The notes under the pieces are model-generated. The model had not been told where the DNA came from. It saw nothing but the letters and a program-made list of their open reading frames with translations, and did no database searches. A program made the translations under genes and the position numbers. From Chitiniphilus shinanonensis DSM 23277 (GTDB lineage: Bacteria; Pseudomonadota; Gammaproteobacteria; Burkholderiales; Chitinibacteraceae), in contig NZ_KB895334.1 of the NCBI RefSeq assembly GCF_000374805.1, positions 1 to 64,000 on the forward strand: a stretch of 64,000 bases of DNA. The letters are read 5' to 3'. Of this stretch, positions 53,270 to 60,793 are shown in pieces (position 1 is the first letter of the stretch; the number at the start of each line of letters is the position of its first letter).

Positions 53270-54065
53270 AGCCGCCCTCACCAAGCCCGCCATCGGCGTG
53301 CTGGTGGGCGCCTCGCTCGCGCTGGCAGCCAGCGCGGGCGCGTCCCAGACCAGCGGCAACTGGTTCTCGTCCATTTTCTCGACGGGTGGCAGCGGAGCCA
53401 CTACCGGGGTGTCAGCGTCGATGGCGGCTGTGGACGCGGCGATGAACCAGAAGATGCAGGACGATCTCAAGAACTGCGACGACGTGGGGATCGGTGCAAG
53501 CATCAAGACCGCCATCGGCGCGCACAGCGAGATGGCCTCGGCCACGCCGAACGTCGAAAGCCTCTTCGACGTGAACGATCAGTGCTTCGCGAGCGTGAGC
53601 CAGATCATCGACCTGTCGTTCTCAATTCCTTCGCTCGGCTCGATCCTGTCCTCGGCGCAGGACGCGGTTTTGAAGTACGCGCAGAAGAAGGTGTGCTCGA
53701 CCGTGGGCAAGGTGTCCGGCATGGTCACGTCGCCTATCAATCAGGCCATCGGCCAATGGAACACGCTGGGCCAGCAGTTCACCGACATCAACGGCATGGC
53801 CAACAGCGCCGTGGGCGGCTCGATGAGTACCCTCGATCCGCAGCTCGGCAGTGGCTACAAGCCCGCCTCGGCCGCGACTACCTACAGCGTGAACGCCAAC
53901 GCCTTCGCCTCGAACCAGACCGTGTTCAACACGGGGGCCAGCACCCAGCAGGGTGTGCAGACCGCGCCCTCGACCTCGGTACAGCCGCAGGCCAGCCAGC
54001 AGGCTCAACCCACACAGACCGAACCCCAGAGCTTCACGAGCTGGGCTTCGAGCCTCTTCAACTGA
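53262..54065 (+). CDS. secreted hypothetical protein in the DotA operon
   Basis: A 267-residue exported protein: signal peptide MNKAALTKPAIGVLVGASLA (cleavage about residue 27), a helical middle with three cysteines (LKNCDDVG, NDQCFAS, KKVCSTVG) and a long Ser/Thr/Gln/Pro-rich tail. The layout is like a periplasmic pilus-assembly or mating-pair component, but no family is recognised. The start overlaps the previous gene by 8 bp and the ribosome site is GGAGG just inside its upstream neighbour. Confidence 0.65.
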   Translation: MNKAALTKPAIGVLVGASLALAASAGASQTSGNWFSSIFSTGGSGATTGVSASMAAVDAAMNQKMQDDLKNCDDVGIGASIKTAIGAHSEMASATPNVESLFDVNDQCFASVSQIIDLSFSIPSLGSILSSAQDAVLKYAQKKVCSTVGKVSGMVTSPINQAIGQWNTLGQQFTDINGMANSAVGGSMSTLDPQLGSGYKPASAATTYSVNANAFASNQTVFNTGASTQQGVQTAPSTSVQPQASQQAQPTQTEPQSFTSWASSLFN

Positions 54066-54079
54066 CCGAGGACTGAGAG

Positions 54080-55201
54080 ATGCGCAAGCCGCTCGTTTTG
54101 ACCCTCGCGCTGGCGATCAGCGGCAGCGCATTCGCTGACACCTGCATGGTGTCGCCTACCTCGAAGGAGCAAGTCTCCGGCCGCTTCGGCAAATTCCGGG
54201 AAGGCAGTGCCGCCAACTTCGGCTCGGGCAACACCAAGCCGCACATGCACGACGGCCTCGACTTCTCGACCAGCGGACAAACCGCCCCGCTTTATGCCAC
54301 CTCGGCGGGCACTGTGACGTGGGCCAAGCTGCGCGGCAGCGCGGGCAATACCGTGGTCATCAAGCGCGACAACGGGCAGTCGGCCGTGTACTACCACCTG
54401 AGCTACATCGCCGTGAAGGAAGGCGACAAGGTGCAGGCAGGGCAAGAGATCGGCCGTGCTGGTGCCACTGGGATGCAGCCGGGCGGCACAGTTCACCTGC
54501 ACTTCATCTACGGGGTGCCGAACTCGGATGACGCCCGCGCCAAGACCTTCTCGGCCGACGCCAACAAGAACCCGACGTTCAACCCAGCCCAGCTCCCCAA
54601 CGCCATCACTAAACAGAACAGCGCTTTCAATTACGCGACCGACCCGTCGCCCTACTTCTGCAAAACCTATCCGATCCAGAACGACGGCCTGTATCCGGTG
54701 CTGGGCAGCGACACGATGGCGCAATACAACAAGCTGTTTGGCGCGGCCCCGCCGATGGGCGTGCCGCCGTCCACGCAGTTCGATCCGGTGCAGGTGGCCG
54801 CCGCCAACGGGGACGCCTTGCAGGCCGCCGCCAAGGGCGCGACCTCGATCTCCAGCGTGCTCAACGACGCGGACGGCTACGGCTCACTGCCGTCGCCACC
54901 CATCGGTGACTACGAAACCATGTCGCCCGCCGAGATGATGAGCACCGAAGCTATGCGCCGCTTCGCGGACTCGGAATGGAACAAGTCCATCACGCAAGTC
55001 AGCAGCCGCGCTCTTTGGTTGGACTATCTGCGCGCGATGGGTGTGTCTGCACAGCTCAACGCAGCGATCCGGCAGAAGAAAGAGCGCATGGAAGCCTTGA
55101 TGGCGCTCTACACCTCGCAAAAGCTCGCCGCCAAGCGGCAACAGGTGGACGCCGCCCGCGAGCGGGCGCAGCGCTCCGACGTGCAGCGATCGATCCAGTG
55201 A
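54080..55201 (+). CDS. M23 family peptidoglycan endopeptidase
   Basis: A 373-residue exported LytM/M23 metallopeptidase. A signal peptide (MRKPLVLTLALAISGSAFAD) is followed by the catalytic domain at about residues 30-155, with zinc ligands in the HMHDGLDF motif and HLHFI. The C-terminal 200 residues are helical with no clear domain. In transfer systems such enzymes open the cell wall for the apparatus. It lies 14 bp after a secreted protein gene in the DotA operon. Confidence 0.88.
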   Translation: MRKPLVLTLALAISGSAFADTCMVSPTSKEQVSGRFGKFREGSAANFGSGNTKPHMHDGLDFSTSGQTAPLYATSAGTVTWAKLRGSAGNTVVIKRDNGQSAVYYHLSYIAVKEGDKVQAGQEIGRAGATGMQPGGTVHLHFIYGVPNSDDARAKTFSADANKNPTFNPAQLPNAITKQNSAFNYATDPSPYFCKTYPIQNDGLYPVLGSDTMAQYNKLFGAAPPMGVPPSTQFDPVQVAAANGDALQAAAKGATSISSVLNDADGYGSLPSPPIGDYETMSPAEMMSTEAMRRFADSEWNKSITQVSSRALWLDYLRAMGVSAQLNAAIRQKKERMEALMALYTSQKLAAKRQQVDAARERAQRSDVQRSIQ

Positions 55202-55217
55202 TAGCCAAGGCCACACC

Positions 55218-55709
55218 ATGATCCTGTTCTTCGACTTCGAGCGGCTGCTGTACGGGCAGACCATCGGCGGCATCGGGCCTGCTGCCCGGCTCGCCAAGGT
55301 ACTTATGCCCTATCCGCAGGTGGATCTCGTGCTGACTCGGTGGCGCATTGGAGCGATGCGATCAGTCGATGACGTGCGCGGTGAGGTGCCCGAACTGGGC
55401 GACCGCATCAACGACGTGGCGCACCGGCCGGTGCGCTCGGATGAGCAGCCAGAACGCGAGATCACCGGTACGCTTCGCCGGACGCGGCAGCTCTACTGGG
55501 CGGCCGTGGTGCCGAACTGGGATGCACAGGGCTACATCCAGCAGGCGTCCCGCTCGGGTGCGCCGCTGATCCTGTGCCCCTGCGGTTTCGATGAGGAAGC
55601 TGCGCAGCGGCTGCAAGCCGCCGTGGCGCGTGTTGTTTTCAACGAGGAGCTGGTCAGCGGTGTTCGCCGTCCGCTCCGGCAAACACTGGGGGAGGCCCTG
55701 CCATGCTGA
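55218..55709 (+). CDS. degenerate HAD-SAK-like protein 1
   Basis: A 163-residue protein starting MILFFDFERLLYGQTIGG. The order of motifs matches the HAD-SAK protein at 33526: FFDFERLL for FLDYDGVR, then VDLVLTRWRIGAMRSVDDVR for VQLVLSTSWARRLPFAEVRD. The second catalytic aspartate of motif I is replaced by Glu (FDFE), so it is probably not a phosphatase. A role as a scaffold or binding protein in the transfer operon is inference. It is 16 bp after the M23 gene. Confidence 0.6.
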   Translation: MILFFDFERLLYGQTIGGIGPAARLAKVLMPYPQVDLVLTRWRIGAMRSVDDVRGEVPELGDRINDVAHRPVRSDEQPEREITGTLRRTRQLYWAAVVPNWDAQGYIQQASRSGAPLILCPCGFDEEAAQRLQAAVARVVFNEELVSGVRRPLRQTLGEALPC

Positions 55710-56296
55710 TGCTGATTGAGCACGATTCGATTCTGTCCACGCCCGAGGCCCGCCGCAGCTTGGCGGCCTTCGTCGCCCACCGTCCGAACATCAACGTGGC
55801 GGTGTTCCACTCGGCCAAGCTTTCGGCCGCAGAGGTCTGCGAGGCCTACCCGCCCGAGCTGCGCGAGCGCCTGATGCTGACGCCGGACACGCCGCGCGAC
55901 CGCGATCTGAGGTTCTGGATCAGCTACGAGGCCGGATGCGTCTTTGCCGCCTTGCGGCACAACGGCACGCTGGCCCAGTGCGAGGCAGTGGTGTGTCTGG
56001 TGCCCCCGGCATGGGGCGAAACGGCCCGCGAGCAGTTCGGCGAAAAGCGGGTGGTGGTCATCGGTGAGCCGTTCAGCGTGGACACGGCCCGCCGTCTGGC
56101 TCGATCCCTCTCGACCTATCGCTGCACGCCGGTTGAGTCGTCGCCGCGCAGCTTGCCAAGCAAGGCCTCGGTCGCCTCAATGGCCGCCACCTCGGCAGGC
56201 GTGAGAACCTCTTCGCGCGGCAAGTCCTCGGGCCACACCACCCGCTCGGCTTCGGTTTCCCAGCGGGTCGCCAGCTCACACAGCATCTTGGGGTAG
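55703..56296 (+). CDS. degenerate HAD-SAK-like protein 2, with run-on C-terminus
   Basis: A 197-residue frame; about the first 140 residues look real (MLMLIEHDSILSTPEARRSL, NINVAVFHSAKLSAAEVCEA) and again follow the HAD-SAK pattern with the aspartates lost (IEHDSIL). From about 56120 it reads antisense through the minus-strand gene 56116-56415 and becomes Ser/Arg/Thr-rich, so its natural end has probably been lost at a junction. It overlaps the previous gene by seven bases. Confidence 0.55.
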   Translation: MLMLIEHDSILSTPEARRSLAAFVAHRPNINVAVFHSAKLSAAEVCEAYPPELRERLMLTPDTPRDRDLRFWISYEAGCVFAALRHNGTLAQCEAVVCLVPPAWGETAREQFGEKRVVVIGEPFSVDTARRLARSLSTYRCTPVESSPRSLPSKASVASMAATSAGVRTSSRGKSSGHTTRSASVSQRVASSHSILG

Positions 56297-56415
56297 TGCT
56301 GGAGCAGTTCAGACCCAGGCCCGGCGACCTGGCAGGCATCGATAACTTGCTGCAAACTCGCGGCCGTCAGCCGCAGGTCGGCGATCAGCGCCTCGATGCG
56401 GCTCGGCCTGGTCAC
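56116..56415 (-). CDS. hypothetical protein coupled to kfrA
   Basis: A 99-residue acidic helical protein (LIADLRLTAASLQQVIDACQ; EVLTPAEVAAIEATEALLGK), starting in ATGA that overlaps the kfrA stop. No family is recognised. Its 3' end overlaps the end of the plus-strand gene at 55703 by about 180 bp. Codon use and protein character favour this strand as the coding one there. Confidence 0.65.
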   Translation of the reverse strand: MTRPSRIEALIADLRLTAASLQQVIDACQVAGPGSELLQHYPKMLCELATRWETEAERVVWPEDLPREEVLTPAEVAAIEATEALLGKLRGDDSTGVQR

Positions 56416-57071
56416 TTCTTTCCTCCCTTGGCCGAGGGCGCACCAGCGCCCGCCGCAGCGGTCAGTCCTTGAACGGTGCGTTGCAGGGCATCCAACTGCC
56501 CCTGCAAGCCCTCGACGGCCTTGACCGAGGCCCGGAGTCCAGCCAACTCCTGATCGCGTGCTGCAAGGGCGTTCTGCGCCTCCGCAAGCTGGGCGTCGAG
56601 CCGCGCAACCGATGCCACCTTCTCCTGAATCGTCGCCTGCTGGGCCGCCGTGCTCATCTCAAGCTCGCGCACACGCTGGGTGAGCGCGTCGATTCGGCCG
56701 ATCTGCTCTTGCTCGACGCCTTCCAGCCGGGCAACTTCCGCCTCGGCACCGGCAAGCAGTCCCTCGGCCTTGTCGCGGGAGGCTTCGGCCAGCGCGAGCG
56801 GCTCAGCGACGGCCGCCTTCGCACCATGCAGCGCATGTGCGTACAGAGCCTGCACGAAGTCCCGGCCACGCGCCTCGATGTCGACGGGCAGATCGACGGC
56901 GGCGATCTCGCCCTTGCGCTTGGCCACCCACGCTTCGAGGTGCCGCTTCACGGTCGTGTACGAGCCGCCCGTGCGCTCCTGCACGAGCGTCATGCTCGGT
57001 TCCTTGCCCTCGGCAACGAGGGCGTCTGCTGCCGCAAATACGGCCTCCTGTGTCGCTACCGCCTTCGCCAT
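56412..57071 (-). CDS. kfrA: KfrA-like DNA-binding coiled-coil protein
   Basis: A 219-residue protein. The N-terminal 65 residues form the KfrA DNA-binding domain (VFAAADALVAEGKEPSMTLV, then GGSYTTVKRHLEAWVAKRKG) and residues 100-205 a long alanine-rich coiled coil. KfrA proteins of IncP and IncU-type plasmids bind their own promoter and aid stable maintenance. A perfect palindrome lies just upstream of the start. It overlaps the downstream 99-residue gene by four bases. Confidence 0.82.
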   Translation of the reverse strand: MAKAVATQEAVFAAADALVAEGKEPSMTLVQERTGGSYTTVKRHLEAWVAKRKGEIAAVDLPVDIEARGRDFVQALYAHALHGAKAAVAEPLALAEASRDKAEGLLAGAEAEVARLEGVEQEQIGRIDALTQRVRELEMSTAAQQATIQEKVASVARLDAQLAEAQNALAARDQELAGLRASVKAVEGLQGQLDALQRTVQGLTAAAGAGAPSAKGGKK

Positions 57072-57090
57072 GTCGTTCCCCTTCGGTGTA

Positions 57091-57118
57091 TTACGATAAT
57101 TATCGTAATTACGATAAT
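57091..57118. promoter_or_regulatory. kfrA operator
   Basis: TTACGATAATTATCGTAA is a perfect 18-bp palindrome, followed at once by another TTACGATAAT half. It lies 19 bp upstream of the kfrA start, on or beside its promoter. Confidence 0.75.
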
Positions 57119-57271
57119 GGGGAGCAAGGGGACGTGATGGCAGTGTCGCCCGTCGCTTGCGGGGTGCGGCCCCTGCAAGGGGCGTCCGCCGATGGCGAGG
57201 TTTTTTCACCGACTTTTGGTGCTGCCGCATAAATAGATGTGAGGCGACTGCCCAGAAAGGAGGTGAAAACA

Positions 57272-57382
57272 ATGGAAATCATCGTCATCAAGCACAACGG
57301 CTATCCGTTCTGCAACAACGAGAACGCCGTGCTGCTCGCAACGGGCATCACGCACCACATCGTCCTGTTGCTCAAGAAGTAA
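57272..57382 (+). CDS. 36-residue small protein with perfect ribosome site
   Basis: MEIIVIKHNGYPFCNNENAV is followed by LLATGITHHIVLLLKK. AAGGAGGTG, a full match to the anti-Shine-Dalgarno, lies six bases before the ATG, unusually strong for this window. The C-terminal half is hydrophobic with a basic end. It is divergent from kfrA and followed by a hairpin. No family is recognised. Confidence 0.6.
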   Translation: MEIIVIKHNGYPFCNNENAVLLATGITHHIVLLLKK

Positions 57383-57389
57383 GCCATGC

Positions 57390-57412
57390 GCCCTCGGACT
57401 AACGCCGAGGGC
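57390..57412 (+). terminator. hairpin after the 36-residue gene
   Basis: GCCCTCGG and CCGAGGGC around seven bases, starting eight bases past the stop codon. There is no clear T-run. Confidence 0.5.
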
Positions 57413-58016
57413 GTCCATCCGGCCCGCACGTTGGTGATGTCGAGCGCCGAGGCGAGGCGGAGGCGTCGTGGCGGCCGGGCCACTCCCATGCCTCAAAGGC
57501 ACCTTGCTGGGCCTCTGCACCTTCGTGCACGTCCGTTTCGAGCAGAGACGGCGGCAGCCCCCCCCTTTTCTAAAGACCAATCGGCCTGTGCGCATCACCA
57601 GATGGTTCACCGGGGCATACCGTGCTTGGCCCTGAGTCCGGGGGACTCAGGGCTGAGGCGGTAGCGTGAAGAAAATCGGCCCAAGCCGATTTTTAGCGTA
57701 GCCCGCCGAACACATGCCACGGCGCACAGGTCGTCGAACACCACCAAGCGGCTTGTCCGCCCTTCAAGCAATGTTGCCCCGCGGGGGCCACGATTTGGGG
57801 GAGGGGGAACCCCCGTAGGGGGTGCCCCCGCCGAAGGCCGCAAGCGGCAGCCGAGCACTGGCGAGAGAGGGATGGCGGCCCGAAGGGGCGAGACTCCGTA
57901 GATGGCTCGACGCGCAGCGCAACAGCCCGGCCCGCAGCGTCAGCGAAGGGAGCTGCCCGTGTTGAGTCTTCGAGACAGCCTGGAGCGTCATCGGTGCGGG
58001 CGAGGCGGCACCGACC
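57413..58016. other. non-coding stretch with hairpins before the replication origin
   Basis: No convincing gene. It holds an inverted repeat CCCTGAGTCC/GGACTCAGGG (57633), a terminator-like AAAATCGGC/GCCGATTTTT (57672-57694) and GC-rich hairpins up to the origin. The reading frames here look like chance products of GC-rich DNA. Confidence 0.5.
57672..57694 (+). terminator. terminator-like hairpin
   Basis: AAAATCGGC, a four-base loop and GCCGATTTTT. It may stop transcripts from the 36-residue gene or from the right on the other strand. Confidence 0.55.
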
Positions 58017-58411
58017 AAGGATAAGTCTTAAAGGATAAGAACAAGGGTAAAAGGATAGGGGTGCAGAAATTCGCCGCAATCTTCTGTCGTATCAACAACA
58101 TAGCAGAAGTCACCCGCGAGCCATTCCCCCTGCTGCACGTCGAAGAGAGGCCGGAAATCCGCCGACTTATGCACAGCTTCTGCCGCCTCCAAGGGCTTCC
58201 GGCGCGACCTGCGACCCATTCCCCCTGCGATTTCAACGACTCGCGATCCATTCCCCCTGAACTCCCCCGCGACCTGCGACCTATCCCCCCTGGGGGCGAG
58301 GGCTCCCGCGAGTCAAACCCCTCGTCAAAAGCCGTCCCGCGACCAGTTCCCCCTGCAACCTGCGACCCATTCCCCCCGATGCTCGGTCTCACGCGCGACC
58401 TATTCCACCCG
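58017..58411. other. iteron-type replication origin (oriV)
   Basis: Three AAGGATA direct repeats in an AT-rich stretch (58017, 58031, 58051), a perfect DnaA box TTATGCACA (58167-58175) and seven 17-bp iterons of the form GCGACCCATTCCCCCTG at 58116, 58211, 58243, 58276, 58339, 58362 and 58395. The iterons lie just past the 3' end of repA, the last two touching it. This is the layout of a RepA-dependent theta-replicating plasmid. Confidence 0.8.
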
Positions 58412-59656
58412 TGGGCGAGGCAGGTGAAGCGCGCTCGCCACGACGTTGCCGGCACGTAGCCACCCGGCACTCGATCCGGCTGTTGACGATGACTGGGAGG
58501 CACCTCGTTGGGCATCGTTGCGGCGGCGGTTTGCGGCTTTCTGTTCGGCCGAGAAATCACGGGCAGCTTTGATCGTGTAGGTCACATCCTCGATTTTGTT
58601 GCGGCCGCCTCGGTGTTCTTTCTTGTCGATGCTGTGCAGCGCACCCAGCGATTTCAGCTCATCCCATGCTTCATCAAGTGCCGCGACAGCATCTCGGACT
58701 CGCCCGTAGCCATTCAGCAGTGCGCTGTCACGCTTGATCGTGCTGAAGCGCATGTCAAATCCGTCGATCATTGATGCCTGCGTGTACTTGAGGACAAGTT
58801 GGCAGAGGAGCCAGCGAGCAAGCTGCGCATCACAATTCATGAGCCGTTGATAGTTGAACTGCCGATAGGTCACCTCATCGATGCTGCGCGTCACCAGCGG
58901 ATGGAACTGGGCCAGCCAGCGGGCATCTCGATCAGCTTCATAGTCGCTGCGGCTCACGCCCGCGAGTGCGGTCAGGTACGTAGCGCGGGCGAAGCCTTCT
59001 TCACCGTCAGCACCCTTGGCGATGATCTCGATGCTGCTGAGCGAGAGGATGTCCAGTCCTTCGACCAATTCGTCGTATCGCAAGCTGTGCCCCTGCTGCT
59101 CCAGCTCTCGCCGGAGTCGATGCAATGAAAACCGCACCCCGCTGCGATAGTCCGGTCGGTCAAAGAAACCCGCCTGCTGCTCGGTGGCCAACTTCCGCAG
59201 GGCGTGCTCAATCAGTTCTTCGCGGGCGCTTGGGTAGTAACTGATGCGGCGGCCATCCGCCGCACGAACTCGTGCGGGATAGATCAAGGCAGTGAGCTGT
59301 CGCTGCCTGTAGTGAAACGGAACCTCAAGAACTTCGAGGAATCCTTCGGGTGTTCGCATGCTGTTCATGCGTGAGCGGGAGACTGTGTAGCGCGGTATGC
59401 AGTCCCACAAATCGCAAGCGTTCGACAATGCGCTGCGCTGCTGATCGGTGTTCGCCAGAAAGGTCTGGAAGAGGCACAACTGCCGGGCCTCGAAGGCCCC
59501 ATCGGGTGGTGGGGCGACAGCGCGACGGCGCGTCGCCTTGGCTCGCTTCCGACCTTGGCCCGAGAGTGGCGCTGTCGTGCTCTCGGGCAATGAGAGACTG
59601 GCTTGATGTTCTGCGCCTGGATCGCCCGATTTGCGATCTGTGTCCGGCGCGATCAC
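58400..59656 (-). CDS. repA: plasmid replication initiator protein RepA
   Basis: A 418-residue initiator of the 'replication initiator protein A' family. Characteristic stretches are LWDCIPRYTVSRSRMNSMRT, IEHALRKLATEQQAGFF, LRYDELVEGLDILSLSSIEI and RLMNCDAQLARWLLCQLVLK; winged-helix folds are expected. The start is a GTG that overlaps the alpA stop in GTGA, preferred to an in-frame TTG 69 bases upstream. Iterons follow at its 3' end. It is the last gene of the int-orf-orf-alpA-repA run. Confidence 0.85.
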   Translation of the reverse strand: MIAPDTDRKSGDPGAEHQASLSLPESTTAPLSGQGRKRAKATRRRAVAPPPDGAFEARQLCLFQTFLANTDQQRSALSNACDLWDCIPRYTVSRSRMNSMRTPEGFLEVLEVPFHYRQRQLTALIYPARVRAADGRRISYYPSAREELIEHALRKLATEQQAGFFDRPDYRSGVRFSLHRLRRELEQQGHSLRYDELVEGLDILSLSSIEIIAKGADGEEGFARATYLTALAGVSRSDYEADRDARWLAQFHPLVTRSIDEVTYRQFNYQRLMNCDAQLARWLLCQLVLKYTQASMIDGFDMRFSTIKRDSALLNGYGRVRDAVAALDEAWDELKSLGALHSIDKKEHRGGRNKIEDVTYTIKAARDFSAEQKAANRRRNDAQRGASQSSSTAGSSAGWLRAGNVVASALHLPRPRVE

Positions 59657-59874
59657 GAGCGAACAGATGTTGAGCGAAGGTCGGCCTTTTGCATCAGCCA
59701 GGCAGAGACCTCCGCTTCGATCCAACCCACGGCGCGCACCCCGAGACGGACAGGGCGCGGGAAGCTACCCTCTCGGATGAGAAAGTAAATGCCGGATTTC
59801 GTTAAGCCGGTTCTCTTCTCGACCAGCGGCCGACGAAGGATGACGACATCCTGTTGTTCTTTGTTGTTTTCCAC
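59653..59874 (-). CDS. AlpA-like transcriptional regulator
   Basis: A 73-residue AlpA-family protein with a MerR-like helix-turn-helix (VILRRPLVEKRTGLTKSGIY, then REGSFPRPVRLGVRAVGWIE). AlpA proteins control integrase and excision genes in P4-type elements. The GTG start is chosen for GAGG seven bases before it; an ATG at 59961 would extend it by 29 residues. It overlaps repA by four bases, so it could link excision and replication. Confidence 0.82.
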   Translation of the reverse strand: MENNKEQQDVVILRRPLVEKRTGLTKSGIYFLIREGSFPRPVRLGVRAVGWIEAEVSAWLMQKADLRSTSVRS

Positions 59875-59982
59875 TGTGAACCTCACCGCACCTCGATGAA
59901 CGATGCGATCACAGTAAAAGCGAGCCCGAAAAGCAGAGAGAACGAGTTTCGACTGCTTCACCAGCAGCGGGTCAAACGGTGG

Positions 59983-60495
59983 TCAGGGAATGCTGTTCAG
60001 TAGGGTGGGAAATCGTCTCTCCCAATACGCGACGAGTTCTTGCTGCTTGCGCGCCTCGCGCGCTTCGACGCCAGCCAAGGCGATGGAGAAATCAGCGGGC
60101 AGGTCATTCGGTGTTTCCAACCGAATGCCACCGGCAAGCAACTCATTGGCTGCTTCCCATGCGTTCACCATCTCCACTATGGGATGCAGGCGCATTTGCA
60201 CTCGTTGCAGCGATCTCACCAGGGCGCGGGTCCGCTCCTCGTCTGGCAAGCAAGCAACTTGCTCAATGGCCCGCTGCATGAGCGCGGCCGTCCACCGCGC
60301 CAAGATGTCTCGCATCTTGTGGAACTTCATTGGCCGCCCGTCCTGCGGCAATCCTCTCATCTGCGGCCTCACTGGCAACTCAGCGGGGCTTTGATCTTCG
60401 TCCGAGTCCAAGCGTGGCAGGGGTGGCTCTTGAATGAGGAAAGGATCGGGTGACGGCGAGCTTTCGGATTGCTTCCTTCTTGCCGTACTTGCCAT
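59983..60495 (-). CDS. hypothetical protein between AlpA and integrase
   Basis: A 170-residue protein of unknown family, starting MASTARRKQSESSPSPDPFL. The C-terminal 110 residues are helical (MRDILARWTAALMQRAIEQV; FSIALAGVEAREARKQQELV). It overlaps the upstream gene at 60380 by 116 bp in another frame, which is unusually long and may hide a frameshift joining the two. Confidence 0.55.
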   Translation of the reverse strand: MASTARRKQSESSPSPDPFLIQEPPLPRLDSDEDQSPAELPVRPQMRGLPQDGRPMKFHKMRDILARWTAALMQRAIEQVACLPDEERTRALVRSLQRVQMRLHPIVEMVNAWEAANELLAGGIRLETPNDLPADFSIALAGVEAREARKQQELVAYWERRFPTLLNSIP

Positions 60496-60793
60496 ACCAA
60501 GTACGCCATTCTTTCTTTTCGTGAACGTCGCGACCCCGGTGAGCGACATAGGCGCGCCACTGGGCACCCAAGTTGTCGCCGTCCAGGCGCGTCGTGCGCG
60601 CAGTACGAGACGACAAGAGCAGTAGCTCAAGCTCGCTTTGGGTGATGCCTTCCATACTGCCCTCGATGTAACGGAGAAGCTCCGCTACCAGTGGGCCAGG
60701 AATGCTTCGATGGTGGTTCTGCCGCGCCTCGGCACGGTAGGCGGCCTGATAGCGAATGGCCTCAAAGACAAGTGCTGCGTCAATTGGCGGCAT
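60380..60793 (-). CDS. hypothetical protein downstream of integrase
   Basis: A 137-residue protein of unknown family (LVFEAIRYQAAYRAEARQNH; GSMEGITQSELELLLLSSRT). The last 30 residues, past about KKEAIRK, are Ser/Arg-rich and coincide with the overlap with the gene at 59983, so the true end may be earlier or a frameshift may join both. Its start overlaps the integrase stop by 14 bases. Confidence 0.55.
   Translation of the reverse strand: MPPIDAALVFEAIRYQAAYRAEARQNHHRSIPGPLVAELLRYIEGSMEGITQSELELLLLSSRTARTTRLDGDNLGAQWRAYVAHRGRDVHEKKEWRTWYGKYGKKEAIRKLAVTRSFPHSRATPATLGLGRRSKPR

Noticed and set aside
57744-58018. Minus-strand frames in the gap before the origin
   Set aside because: Arg/Pro/Ser-rich composition, no ribosome sites and inverted repeats throughout; probably non-coding.
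58116-58411. CRISPR-like array of short repeats
   Set aside because: Units are 17 bp, unevenly spaced, without spacer-size regularity or cas genes, and lie beside repA; they are iterons.
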